Below are positions 53,765 through 63,048 of a stretch of DNA of 64,000 nucleotides, piece by piece (positions within the stretch are counted from its first letter, which is position 1; each line of letters starts with the position of its first letter). Both the position numbers and the translations under genes were made by a program. A model generated the notes under the pieces. The model was not told where the DNA came from. It saw only the letters and a list, made by a program, of their open reading frames with translations, and searched no databases. This DNA is from Sinomicrobium kalidii (lineage in GTDB: Bacteria; Bacteroidota; Bacteroidia; Flavobacteriales; Flavobacteriaceae): the NCBI RefSeq assembly GCF_021183825.1, contig NZ_CP089211.1:4074501-4138500 (forward strand), read 5' to 3'.

Positions 53765-54952
53765 CTAACTCATTTTATTCACGTGATAATAGATCTTGTT
53801 CTGGTTGGAATTTATCTTGATAAATCCTTTGGCATCGTCTGCCGTCCAGCCCTTGTTCATTTCGCCGTAGCTTCCGAACGAGGCGTTCATCAGGTCGTGG
53901 GGCGATTGTATGCCTTCTACCACAAAACGATAGGGGTAGAGGGTGATGAATACATTGCCCGAAACGTTCTTTTGCGTGTCGGCCAGGAAGACTTCGATAT
54001 TTCGCATCACTTCGTCCAGGTACTGTCCTTCGTGGAGGAGCATACCGTACCAGTTGGCGAGGTATTCCTTGTGGTGTTGCTGCCACTTGGTGAGCGCGTG
54101 CTTCTCCAGGGTATGGTGTGCCTTGATGATGATGAGCGGGGCAGCGGCTTCAAAACCAACCCTTCCTTTTATACCGATAATGGTATCGCCAACGTGTATG
54201 TCCCTGCCGATAGCATATTTGGAAGCGATATCGTTCAGCAGTTCAATATTATTTACAGGGCTGTCTTCCTTGTCGTTTATGGCCAGCAGCTCGCCTTTTA
54301 CAAAACTGAGTTTTAACTTTTGAGGTTCCTCATTTTCCAGTTGACTCGGCCAGGCCTCCTCGGGCAGGGATTGATGGGAAGTAAGGGTTTCCTCACCGCC
54401 TACACTGGTGCCCCAAAGTCCCCGGTTGACGGAGTATTTGGCCTTTTCCCACGACATGTTCACGCCGTTTTTCTTCAGGTAATCGATCTCTTCCTGCCGC
54501 GAAAGCTGTTCGTCGCGGATAGGGGTAATGATCTCTATTTCCGGGGCCAGTATCTGGAAGATCATGTCGAACCGTACCTGGTCGTTCCCTGCTCCCGTAC
54601 TGCCGTGGGCGATATATTTGGCACCTATTTTTTTGGCGTAGTTGATAATTTCTATCGCCTGGACGATCCGTTCGGCACTTACGGAAAGCGGATAGGTGTT
54701 GTTCTTTAACACATTACCGTAAATAAGATACTTTACGACCTTGTTATAGAAAGATTCAACCGCATCGATATTGCTGTAGGTGGTAACCCCGAGCTTCAGG
54801 GCTTTTTCCTCGATCTCCTTTTTCTCTTCGGGCGTAAAACCACCGGTGTTTACACTTACGGCATGGATTTCATATCCTTTTTCTTTGGACAGGTATTTTG
54901 CACAGTATGAAGTGTCCAATCCGCCGCTGTAAGCTAAAACTAATTTTTTCAT
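53765..54952 (-). CDS. argG: Argininosuccinate synthase
   Basis: 395 residues, the standard length. The N-type ATP-pyrophosphatase loop is LAYSGGLDTSYCAKYL at the N-terminus, and IAHGSTGAGNDQVRFD is the second conserved block. It joins citrulline and aspartate. Second gene of the operon, 141 bp from the GNAT gene. Confidence 0.96.
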   Translation of the reverse strand: MKKLVLAYSGGLDTSYCAKYLSKEKGYEIHAVSVNTGGFTPEEKKEIEEKALKLGVTTYSNIDAVESFYNKVVKYLIYGNVLKNNTYPLSVSAERIVQAIEIINYAKKIGAKYIAHGSTGAGNDQVRFDMIFQILAPEIEIITPIRDEQLSRQEEIDYLKKNGVNMSWEKAKYSVNRGLWGTSVGGEETLTSHQSLPEEAWPSQLENEEPQKLKLSFVKGELLAINDKEDSPVNNIELLNDIASKYAIGRDIHVGDTIIGIKGRVGFEAAAPLIIIKAHHTLEKHALTKWQQHHKEYLANWYGMLLHEGQYLDEVMRNIEVFLADTQKNVSGNVFITLYPYRFVVEGIQSPHDLMNASFGSYGEMNKGWTADDAKGFIKINSNQNKIYYHVNKMS

Positions 54953-54962
54953 TGTTTTGTTG

Positions 54963-55090
54963 TAGTTTTTTAGTTTTGGAGTTTTTTAGTTCTGAGTCTT
55001 GGAGTTTTGGAGTTTTTTAGTTCTGAGTCTTGGAGTTATCGATTTTAAACTCCTCAACTCCGAACTCCCCAACTAACCAACTCCCCGACT
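54963..55090. repeat. AACTCC-type hairpin repeat, GNAT-argG spacer
   Basis: The left half repeats GAGTTTTTTAGTTCTGAGTC twice as a 44-bp direct duplication; the right half is AACTCCTCAACTCCGAACTC plus CCCAACTAACC. The halves pair through GGAGTT/AACTCC. The repeat fills the entire spacer. Confidence 0.7.
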
Positions 55091-55093
55091 ATG

Positions 55094-55789
55094 TTATTTT
55101 CCTTTTAATTTGGCCATAACCTTTTTAAGACTGATATATCCTTCTTCCAGGGGAATAATGGCGTCTTTTGAAGGTTTTTTCTTTTTGAGAAAGAGGGCCT
55201 GTTTTATATTTTTCAACCGTTGCAGTACCTTGCTGTTGTATGGGTGCCTTTCTTCGGCATTCTCCTTTTCTTTGGGATCGTACATCATCCCGGTGCACAG
55301 GCACATCTTTCGTTCTGTCCGTTGCAGGATGTCGTAGTTCTTACAGGTCTGGCAGCCTTTCCAGAAGGTCGGGTCGTCTGTCAGTTCAGAAAAGGTCACG
55401 GGTTTGTAGCCCAGTTCGTAATTGATCTTCATTACGGCCAGTCCGGTGGTGATACCGAATATCTTGGCATCGGGGTATTTTTTCCGGGAGTGCTCAAAAG
55501 TGGTTTTCTTGATCTTTTTGGCAAGGCCCATGTTCCTGTAATCGGGATGCACGATAAGCCCGGAATTGGCCACGAACTTTTCGTGCCCCCAGGCCTCGAT
55601 ATAGCAGAACCCTGCAAATTTATCGCCATCCACGGCAATGACCGCATTGCCGCTCTCTATCTTGGAGATAATATATTCCGGTGTTCTTTTGGCAATCCCC
55701 GTACCTCTTACCTTGGCCGATTCCTCAATCGTATCACAGATAAGGGAAGCGAATTTTATATGCGACTTGTCAGCAATAACAATGTCCAT
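55094..55789 (-). CDS. GNAT-family acyltransferase heading the arg operon, candidate glutamate N-acyltransferase
   Basis: 231 residues. The GNAT fold is visible in VIAVDGDKFAGFCYIEAWG and GLIVHPDYRNMGLAKKIKKTTFEHSRKKYP, the latter holding the acyl-CoA loop (R-N-M-G-L-A). A C-terminal extension adds a Cys cluster, GCQTCKNYDI ... KMCLCTGMMYDP, that could bind metal. No argA or argJ is present in the window, and this gene leads the pathway operon, so it is the natural candidate for making N-acylglutamate; this is by context. Divergent from pabB. Confidence 0.82.
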   Translation of the reverse strand: MDIVIADKSHIKFASLICDTIEESAKVRGTGIAKRTPEYIISKIESGNAVIAVDGDKFAGFCYIEAWGHEKFVANSGLIVHPDYRNMGLAKKIKKTTFEHSRKKYPDAKIFGITTGLAVMKINYELGYKPVTFSELTDDPTFWKGCQTCKNYDILQRTERKMCLCTGMMYDPKEKENAEERHPYNSKVLQRLKNIKQALFLKKKKPSKDAIIPLEEGYISLKKVMAKLKGK

Positions 55790-56133
55790 CTTGCTTTGAC
55801 TTGGTTGAAAAAATAAATAGAATTTTCTTTGAGAACGGAGCCGGACTCACCTAAGCTCCAAAAACAGAAGTACACCCTTACGGGCGACGGGGGATACGGC
55901 GCACAACAGTACGTATAACCGAAACGGGAAGCCTCAGTTGAATGGAAGTGAATATGTTGTGACTGTTTTGCATTTTTGTAAAATAATAATGAGGTGAACA
56001 ATAAATTTGAATAGTGATAACCTCAGTACCTGTTTTTCACATTGCAATAGTACAAAATATTTTCCTTTTGACAGCTCCTCTTTCGTAAAGGATTTGTTAA
56101 ATTTGTAACATTCTTATTTTCTAAAACCGAGGA
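55790..56133. other. Divergent promoter region of arg operon and pabB-like gene
   Basis: 344 bases between divergent genes. The pabB side is AT-rich and ends with TAAATTTG at 56098-56105, a match to the Bacteroidota -7 box. No repeat family seen elsewhere in the window occurs here. I see no ARG-type operator or attenuator for the arg operon. Confidence 0.5.
56098..56105 (+). promoter_or_regulatory. Possible -7 promoter box for pabB-like gene
   Basis: TAAATTTG fits TAnnTTTG and is 28 bases before the ATG. The nearest TTTG upstream (56067-56070) is 27 bases away, longer than the usual 19-21, so the match is incomplete. Confidence 0.35.
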
Positions 56134-57438
56134 ATGCAGAGAACTGAAGTTGTATTTCCCCTGGAAGACGGGGACGGATTTAAAAAAAAACTACTTTTAT
56201 GGGCACAACAATATGCGGAGGTTATATGGCTGGACAGTAATGATTACAAACATTTGTACCCTACCTTTGATGCCGTGCTTGCGGTAGATGCCCTGACCGC
56301 TATAAAAACCGATCACCACCGTGCTTTTGACGATTTAAAGGAATACCAGACCACTACGGCCGACTGGATATTCGGTTACCTGTCTTATGACCTTAAAAAC
56401 GATGTGGAGCAGCTGACCTCTGCCAATCCTGACCATTTGCATTTCCCCGACCTGTATTTTTTTCAACCGAAAAAGATCATTTTTATTCGGGGAAACACCG
56501 CGGTGTTTCGGTACATGCCTATGGTAGACGATGAAGTAAAAGATGATTTTGAAACTGTCTGCAATATTAAAGAAACGGATAATGTGGACGGACATAAGCG
56601 GGTAGAAAAAGGAGCGGTTAAAGCGAGAATTCCGAAAGAAGCCTATCTGGAAAAAGTGGAGCAGCTATTGGCGCATATTCACCGGGGCGATATTTACGAG
56701 GCCAATTTCTGCCAGGAGTTCTATGCGGAAGATGCGGAGTTTTCCCCTTTACGGGCGTTCTCCGGGCTCAATGCCATTTCCCGGCCGCCTTTTGCCGCTT
56801 ACCTGAAACTGGAAGACAAATACCTTCTGTCGGCCTCTCCGGAACGGTATTTAAAGCGAACGGGCAACAGGGTGGTCTCCCAACCTATAAAAGGAACGGC
56901 AAGACGGGCGGAAAGCCCGGAAGAAGACCGCAAACTGAAAGACGAACTGGAAAACACCCCCAAAGAGCGTTCGGAAAACATTATGATCGTTGACCTGGTG
57001 CGTAACGACCTGTCTGTAAAGGCTAAAAAAGGGAGTGTGCAGGTAGAAGAGTTATGCGGGGTGTATACCTTTGAACAGGTGCATCAGCTTGTTTCCACGG
57101 TAGTGGCCGAAGTGGAGGACAATACGCCGTCTGTGGATATTATCCGTTCTACCTTCCCCATGGGGAGCATGACCGGGGCCCCGAAAATATCGGCCATGAA
57201 GATCATTGAACAACTGGAAGTAACCAAACGCGGACTGTACAGCGGAGCAGTGGGCTATTTTACGCCTTCGGGGGATTTTGATTTTAATGTGGTTATACGC
57301 AGTATCTTGTACAACGAGGAAAATCATTATATTTCTTTTACGGTCGGAGGAGCCATAACGGCCGGGTCTGTGCCCGAAAAGGAATATGAAGAGTGCATGG
57401 TAAAAGCCCGGGCCATGAGAAAAGTGCTGGAAGAATAA
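56134..57438 (+). CDS. pabB: Aminodeoxychorismate synthase component I (PabB-like)
   Basis: 434 residues, chorismate-binding enzyme. The active-site motif is PIKGTARR, the Lys form typical of PabB (anthranilate synthase has PIAGT), followed by NIMIVDLVRNDL, GSMTGAPKISAMKIIE and YSGAVGYFTPSGDFDFNVVIRSI. It makes aminodeoxychorismate for folate with a PabA glutaminase encoded elsewhere. First gene of a plus-strand set with tilS 130 bases later. Confidence 0.88.
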   Translation: MQRTEVVFPLEDGDGFKKKLLLWAQQYAEVIWLDSNDYKHLYPTFDAVLAVDALTAIKTDHHRAFDDLKEYQTTTADWIFGYLSYDLKNDVEQLTSANPDHLHFPDLYFFQPKKIIFIRGNTAVFRYMPMVDDEVKDDFETVCNIKETDNVDGHKRVEKGAVKARIPKEAYLEKVEQLLAHIHRGDIYEANFCQEFYAEDAEFSPLRAFSGLNAISRPPFAAYLKLEDKYLLSASPERYLKRTGNRVVSQPIKGTARRAESPEEDRKLKDELENTPKERSENIMIVDLVRNDLSVKAKKGSVQVEELCGVYTFEQVHQLVSTVVAEVEDNTPSVDIIRSTFPMGSMTGAPKISAMKIIEQLEVTKRGLYSGAVGYFTPSGDFDFNVVIRSILYNEENHYISFTVGGAITAGSVPEKEYEECMVKARAMRKVLEE

Positions 57439-57568
57439 ACCTTGTGGTGTATTATTCTTGTTGTTTAGGACTTTTTTGGGTTGTTGGTGTAATACTTGTA
57501 ATGGAAAAACATAGACCTGACAATACACCGTATTTTTGGCTTTGAGGAAGAACCGTTATTTTAGCCGG

Positions 57569-58897
57569 ATGTTACAACAGTTCAAAGAACATATAGCACG
57601 GAACTTTCCGTTTTTAAAGCGTGCAAAACTGCTGGTTGCCATCAGCGGGGGTATGGACAGCGTGGTTTTGACCCAGCTCTGCCACCTCGCGGGATTTGAT
57701 GTGGCACTTGCGCATTGTAATTTTCATTTGAGAGAAGAAGAAAGCAATGAGGATGAAAAATTTGTACGGGAATTTTCCGAACAATTAGGAATAAAGGTCT
57801 ATGTAGCGCATTTCGATACCAAAGCTTATGCCGATGAACACGGACTTTCCATACAGATAGCCGCACGCGAATTGCGGTACGACTGGTTTTCCGAATTGCT
57901 GGAAACCCTGAATTTCGACTACCTGCTCACGGCACATCATGCCGATGACAATCTCGAAACCTTTCTCATTAATCTTTCCCGGGGTACGGGAATTGAGGGG
58001 CTTTCCGGGATCCCGCCCGTAAACGGAAAGGTCATCCGGCCGTTGCTGCCCTTTTCCAGGGAAGCGATTTTTTCCTATTTGCGGGAGAACGACTGGCCGT
58101 GGAGGGAAGACAGCAGCAATATAGATACCAGGTACCTGCGAAACAAGATCAGGCACGATATCGTTCCCCAGTTAAAAATATTGTCGTCCGATTTTTTACA
58201 GCAATTCGGCAGGACACAGCGTCACCTGGCCGAATGTGAAGCCATCCTGAAAAAACATGTGGATGAAGTCCGGAAGAATGTGATAAAGAAAAAAGGGGAA
58301 CGGTGGATCGTGGATCTAAATACATTGAACAGCTTACATCCGCAGGAATCCTACCTGTATTACCTGTTTAAGGACTTTTTCTTTCCTGTGGATGAGATCC
58401 GGAAGCTGTTGCCCGCCATGTCAGGAAAGCGTATAACCTCCGACAAATACATTATGATGAAAGACAGGGAATATCTTCTTGTGGAACCGTTAAAAGAAGA
58501 GAAAACTACTTGTTATACTATTGGGCCGGATGTTGAAGAGATTACAACGCCCCTGCATTTACAATTTTTTGAAGGAAAAAAAGCAGGAGAAGGGTCAAAA
58601 ACATCTGCCTTAATTGATAAAGATAAGTTAAACTATCCCCTGAAATTACGAAAATGGCAAAAAGGCGATTATTTTTACCCTTTGGGAATGAATAACCGCA
58701 AGAAACTGAGCAAGTTCTTTAAAGATGAAAAAATATCGGTACTGGACAAACAGAATACCTGGTTGCTGTGTTCCGGCGATGCCATTGTCTGGGTTATAGG
58801 CCATCGGCTGGACAACCGGTACAAGGTAACCCCGGAAACTGTTCACACGCTTCATATAGTGATGAAGCAACATCCGGAAGCTGAATCTAATGTTTAA
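57569..58897 (+). CDS. tilS: tRNA(Ile)-lysidine synthetase
   Basis: 442 residues from the ATG at 57569; the upstream TTG start adds a non-conserved tail. PP-loop motif LVAISGGMDSVVL (Ser26-Ser31) binds ATP; AHCNFHLREEES and LTAHHADDNLETFLINLSRGTGI are the usual TilS blocks, followed by the C-terminal substrate-recognition domain (LRKWQKGDYFYPLGMNNRKKLSKFFKDEKI). It attaches lysine to C34 of tRNA-Ile(CAU), enabling AUA decoding; essential in most bacteria. Confidence 0.95.
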   Translation: MLQQFKEHIARNFPFLKRAKLLVAISGGMDSVVLTQLCHLAGFDVALAHCNFHLREEESNEDEKFVREFSEQLGIKVYVAHFDTKAYADEHGLSIQIAARELRYDWFSELLETLNFDYLLTAHHADDNLETFLINLSRGTGIEGLSGIPPVNGKVIRPLLPFSREAIFSYLRENDWPWREDSSNIDTRYLRNKIRHDIVPQLKILSSDFLQQFGRTQRHLAECEAILKKHVDEVRKNVIKKKGERWIVDLNTLNSLHPQESYLYYLFKDFFFPVDEIRKLLPAMSGKRITSDKYIMMKDREYLLVEPLKEEKTTCYTIGPDVEEITTPLHLQFFEGKKAGEGSKTSALIDKDKLNYPLKLRKWQKGDYFYPLGMNNRKKLSKFFKDEKISVLDKQNTWLLCSGDAIVWVIGHRLDNRYKVTPETVHTLHIVMKQHPEAESNV

Positions 58898-58926
58898 AAT
58901 CCCGCACGTAAAAACTAATAGCTGAA

Positions 58927-60885
58927 ATGAAACATATTCTCCCCATCCTGATCGGACTGTTTTTGATAACGTTTTCACCAAAGGCCTCGGCACAGGGGCA
59001 ACAGATCACCTGGGACACTTCCGTGGAAAAATTATCGGAAACGGAATATCAACTGGTCATTACCGCATCCATTATAGAAAACTGGCATTTATATACGACC
59101 GATATCCCGGAAGGTGGGCCCATTCCCACTTCCTTTACCTTTGACGGGGCAGGGGAAGATTACGAACTGGTGGGAGAGCTCCGGGAAAGTGAATCGCATA
59201 CGGAGTTCGACAATATTTTCGACATGGAGCTCTCCTATTTTGACGGGGAAGCCGTGTTCAGGCAAAAGATAAAACTGCTGAACGAAGAGCTGAAGACCAT
59301 TCAGGGACTGGTAGAGTACCAGGCCTGTGACGATAAGAGCTGTATTTTTGCCGATGCCGACCTGGCATTTTCACTGGACGGCAGTAAAGCGGCAGTGCAA
59401 CAGCTTGAAGTGGACGAAAAGAGTGCCTTGCTGTCCAAAAAACTAAAACTGGACCTTCAAAATCCCGAATTGCTGAAAGGCTCGGAACAGGAACAAAGCG
59501 GATCGGGCGGACTGACCAGTATTTTTATCCTGGGCTTCCTCGGGGGGTTACTGGCACTGCTCACACCCTGTGTATTTCCCATGATCCCCCTTACGGTTTC
59601 GTTCTTTACCAAACAGTCGGGTAACCGTAAGAAAGGGATTTCCAACGCCATACTTTACGGGGTGTTTATCGTGGTGATCTATATGCTGCTGAGCATACCG
59701 TTCCACTTCCTCGATTCCATTGACCCTGAGATACTCAATACGATCTCTACCAATGTATGGTTAAATATAGCTTTCTTTGTGATCTTCGTGTTCTTTGCCT
59801 TTTCCTTCTTCGGGTATTACGAACTGACCCTGCCCAGTTCCTGGGGGAATAAGATGGATTCGGCTTCAGGGACCGGCGGGGTGATCGGTATCTTTTTTAT
59901 GGCGCTTACCCTGGCCATTGTATCCTTTTCCTGTACGGGGCCCATCCTCGGGTCTTTGCTCGTAGGTTCCCTTACTGCGGAAGGCGGGGCAACGCAACTT
60001 ACTGCGGGGATCACGGGCTTTGGTTTTGCCCTGGCTTTGCCCTTTGCCCTGTTTGCCCTGTTCCCCAATATGCTGAATTCCCTGCCGCGTTCCGGCGGAT
60101 GGATGACCACGGTAAAAGTGGTACTGGGCTTTCTGGAACTGGCGCTGGCCTTTAAGTTCCTGTCCAATGCCGATCTTGTACAACACTGGGGCATCCTGAA
60201 AAGGGAGATCTTTATCGGTATCTGGATCGTGATCTTTGCACTTATGGCCCTTTATCTCTTCGGAAAAATAAAATTCCCGCACGACGGACCGTTGAAAAAA
60301 CTCGGCTTTATCCGTATCGCCTCCGGTGTACTGGTGGCCGCTTTTGTCATTTACCTGATCCCCGGAATATGGGGAGCCAACCTGAAATTGCTCAGCGGTT
60401 TTCCGCCGCCCATGTTCTACAGTGTAAAACAACAGGAAAGCGATTGTCCGCTGGGCCTGAACTGCTTCAAGGATTTTGACGAAGGCCTGGAATATGCGAA
60501 GGCCAATAACAAGCCTGTTCTGCTCGATTTTACCGGGTGGGCGTGTGTGAACTGCCGTAAGATGGAAGAGAATGTATGGAGTGTTCCAAAAGTGTACGAA
60601 CTGTTAAAAAATGATTATGTATTGATCTCACTGTATATAGACGACAGGAAGAAACTCCCGGAAGACAAACAGTTCAATTATCAACTGGAATCGGGGCGTA
60701 TTAAAAAGATCCGGACCATAGGGGAGAAATGGGCCACTTTTCAGGCCATCAATTTCCACACGGCCTCACAGCCCTATTATGTGATCATGACCCCGGATAT
60801 GGAACTGTTAGGACCACCGCAACAGTATACCGATACGGAAACATACTACAGCTGGCTCAAGGCCGGAAAGGAAAGTGTTAAATAA
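58927..60885 (+). CDS. DsbD-like thiol:disulfide interchange protein
   Basis: 652 residues in three parts. A signal peptide (to about 22) and a periplasmic DsbD-alpha domain (about 25-165, with YQACDDKSC). Then eight membrane helices (about 188-500) with the reactive cysteine pair Cys215 (LLTPCVFPMIP) and Cys336 (VSFSCTGPILGS). Last, a periplasmic thioredoxin-like domain with TGWACVNCRKME (Cys540, Cys543). It carries electrons from cytosolic thioredoxin to periplasmic substrates such as TlpA-like proteins, two of which are encoded at 28.5-32.0 kb. Followed by a clear terminator. Confidence 0.93.
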   Translation: MKHILPILIGLFLITFSPKASAQGQQITWDTSVEKLSETEYQLVITASIIENWHLYTTDIPEGGPIPTSFTFDGAGEDYELVGELRESESHTEFDNIFDMELSYFDGEAVFRQKIKLLNEELKTIQGLVEYQACDDKSCIFADADLAFSLDGSKAAVQQLEVDEKSALLSKKLKLDLQNPELLKGSEQEQSGSGGLTSIFILGFLGGLLALLTPCVFPMIPLTVSFFTKQSGNRKKGISNAILYGVFIVVIYMLLSIPFHFLDSIDPEILNTISTNVWLNIAFFVIFVFFAFSFFGYYELTLPSSWGNKMDSASGTGGVIGIFFMALTLAIVSFSCTGPILGSLLVGSLTAEGGATQLTAGITGFGFALALPFALFALFPNMLNSLPRSGGWMTTVKVVLGFLELALAFKFLSNADLVQHWGILKREIFIGIWIVIFALMALYLFGKIKFPHDGPLKKLGFIRIASGVLVAAFVIYLIPGIWGANLKLLSGFPPPMFYSVKQQESDCPLGLNCFKDFDEGLEYAKANNKPVLLDFTGWACVNCRKMEENVWSVPKVYELLKNDYVLISLYIDDRKKLPEDKQFNYQLESGRIKKIRTIGEKWATFQAINFHTASQPYYVIMTPDMELLGPPQQYTDTETYYSWLKAGKESVK

Positions 60886-60910
60886 GAACACTCTTTCTGC
60901 AAAACAAAGT

Positions 60911-60938
60911 AAAGTACGGTTGCCGCCGTACTTTTTTG
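60911..60938 (+). terminator. Intrinsic terminator after DsbD-like gene
   Basis: AAAGTACGG (60911-60919) pairs with CCGTACTTT (60926-60934) around TTGCCG and runs into T6, 25 bases after the stop codon. Confidence 0.85.
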
Positions 60939-61091
60939 TTATATATTTACTCTTTAATAATACATTTCCGGTTTAAAGAGGTCGCGATAAATGACTTCTG
61001 TTATGAAATTAACAGCTTATTCGGGCACTACCGGTAACCGTTAAGGGAGTAACGCCATAACCGAAATAACTCAATAATAAAACACCAGATT

Positions 61092-62939
61092 ATGAAGAAA
61101 TTTTTCGCATTGCTGTTGGTGATGTTTGTTTTTATTTCCTGTTTTGCCCAGGAATATGACGTAAAGGAACATTACGACAAGCAGGAGGTAGCCATTACCA
61201 TGAGAGATGGGATTAAGCTTCACGCTACGATCTACAGTCCAAAGGACAAGTCCAGGGAATATCCGATATTGCTCCAGAGAACACCTTATAGTTGTGCCCC
61301 CTACGGAGAAGACCAATACCGTTCCAAAATAGGGCCTAACGAAACCATGATGAAAGAAGGGTATATTATCGTTTATGAGGATGTCAGAGGCCGCTGGAAC
61401 AGCGAAGGGGTTTACGATAACATGAGGCCTTATATTCCCAACAAAAAAAGGAAGCAGGTCGATGAGGCCTCCGATACCTATGATACCATAGACTGGCTGG
61501 TAAAGAACGTTTCCAACAACAACGGAAAAGTCGGGGTATGGGGGATATCCTATCCCGGTTTTTATTCCACTTATTCCCTGCTGGATGCGCATCCGGCATT
61601 AAAAGCCGTTTCGCCCCAGGCCTGTATCGGGGATTTCTTTTTTGACGATTTTCATCATAACGGTGCCTACCTGTTGAGCTACTGGAGGGCCACGGCACTT
61701 TTCGGCTATATGAAAGACAAACCTACAACGGAGGCATGGTACAAATTTCCCGAACTGGGCACCGAAGACCAATACCAGTTTTTCCTGGATGCAGGGCCGC
61801 TTTCCAATCTCAATAAGTATTATAAAGAAGACAACCTGTTCTGGCAGCAATTAAAAGATCATCCCAATTATGATGATTTCTGGCAGTCCAGGGGAATTAT
61901 TCAACACCTGGAGGATATAAAGCCTGCGGTAATGGTTGTCGGAGGGTGGTTTGATGCCGAGGACCTCTACGGACCGCTCGAAACCTACAAGAATATTGAA
62001 AAACGCAGCGATAACTACAATACCATTGTTGTAGGGCCCTGGAGCCACGGGGACTGGGCCCGGAATAAAGGGCGTCAGGCCATAGGAAATGTATACTTCG
62101 GCGATAATATCTCTGAGTTTTTCCAGAAAAACATAGAAACCAGGTTCTTTCACCATTTCCTCAAGGGCAGCGGAGATAAAAATTCCGGCCTGCCCGAAGC
62201 TTACATGTTTGATACGGGAAGGAAAGAATGGAGGAAATTCGATACCTGGCCTCCGGAGAACACTGCTAAGGAAGTATACGGCATGGGACGAAACCAAAGC
62301 TTGTCGCAGATAATGACCATGGAATATTCGTATCAGGAATTTATCAGTGACCCTAAAAAACCGGTACCGTATTCCGAAGACATAAAAATGGTATTTACCC
62401 CGAGAAAGTATATGACCGATGACCAGCGCTTTGCCGCCCGCAGGCCGGACGTGCTCGTTTTTGAAACCGGGGTACTGGAAGAAGATATTACCCTGGCCGG
62501 AGATATCCTGGCCAAACTCAGGGTCTCTACCACCGGAACGGACGCCGACTGGATCGTAAAGGTTATCGATGTATTCCCTCCGGACGCTGAAGACTATGAA
62601 GAAACCCAGGATTACCTGAAGATGAGCAACTACCACATGATGGTGCGCAGTGAGGTGATGCGGGGCCGTTTCAGGAACAGTTTTGAAAAGCCGGAGCCTT
62701 TTGTGCCCAATGAGGAAGCTGATGTAAATATAAAATTACAGGACGTGTTCCACACCTTCAAAAAAGGGCATAAGATACAGGTGCAGGTGCAAAGCACGTG
62801 GTTCCCGCTTATCGACCGTAACCCGCAGACTTATGTAGACAATATCTTTTATGCCAAAAAAGAGGACTTCCAAAAGCAGACCCACAGGGTGTACAACTCT
62901 TCAAATATTGAGTTTACCGTGCTGGAAGAAGACGAATAA
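61092..62939 (+). CDS. CocE/NonD-family serine hydrolase (X-Pro-dipeptidyl-peptidase-like)
   Basis: 615 residues with signal peptide (MKKFFALLLVMFVFISCFAQ). The alpha/beta-hydrolase nucleophile is Ser153 in VGVWGISYPGFYS; the catalytic Asp is likely in VVGGWFDAEDLY and the His in GPWSHGDWARNK. The C-terminal jelly-roll (from about 460) is typical of the CocE/NonD group, which cleaves esters or acyl-peptide bonds. Exported; substrate unknown. Flanked by its own promoter region and terminator. Confidence 0.92.
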   Translation: MKKFFALLLVMFVFISCFAQEYDVKEHYDKQEVAITMRDGIKLHATIYSPKDKSREYPILLQRTPYSCAPYGEDQYRSKIGPNETMMKEGYIIVYEDVRGRWNSEGVYDNMRPYIPNKKRKQVDEASDTYDTIDWLVKNVSNNNGKVGVWGISYPGFYSTYSLLDAHPALKAVSPQACIGDFFFDDFHHNGAYLLSYWRATALFGYMKDKPTTEAWYKFPELGTEDQYQFFLDAGPLSNLNKYYKEDNLFWQQLKDHPNYDDFWQSRGIIQHLEDIKPAVMVVGGWFDAEDLYGPLETYKNIEKRSDNYNTIVVGPWSHGDWARNKGRQAIGNVYFGDNISEFFQKNIETRFFHHFLKGSGDKNSGLPEAYMFDTGRKEWRKFDTWPPENTAKEVYGMGRNQSLSQIMTMEYSYQEFISDPKKPVPYSEDIKMVFTPRKYMTDDQRFAARRPDVLVFETGVLEEDITLAGDILAKLRVSTTGTDADWIVKVIDVFPPDAEDYEETQDYLKMSNYHMMVRSEVMRGRFRNSFEKPEPFVPNEEADVNIKLQDVFHTFKKGHKIQVQVQSTWFPLIDRNPQTYVDNIFYAKKEDFQKQTHRVYNSSNIEFTVLEEDE

Positions 62940-62958
62940 TATCAGTTTTTAGCTACCC

Positions 62959-63016
62959 GGCCTCTCTCCGGTGAATGTATTCTTTACCGGAGAGGGCCGA
63001 TTTATCTCCCCCTTTT
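62959..63016 (+). terminator. Intrinsic terminator after CocE/NonD gene
   Basis: GGCCTCTCTCCGGT pairs with ACCGGAGAGGGCC (one bulged base) around a 13-nt loop, followed by TTTATC and then CCCCCTTTTTT, 20 bases downstream of the stop. Confidence 0.75.
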
Positions 63017-63048
63017 TTAATTCCCGAAAAACAATTAAAAAACCAACC

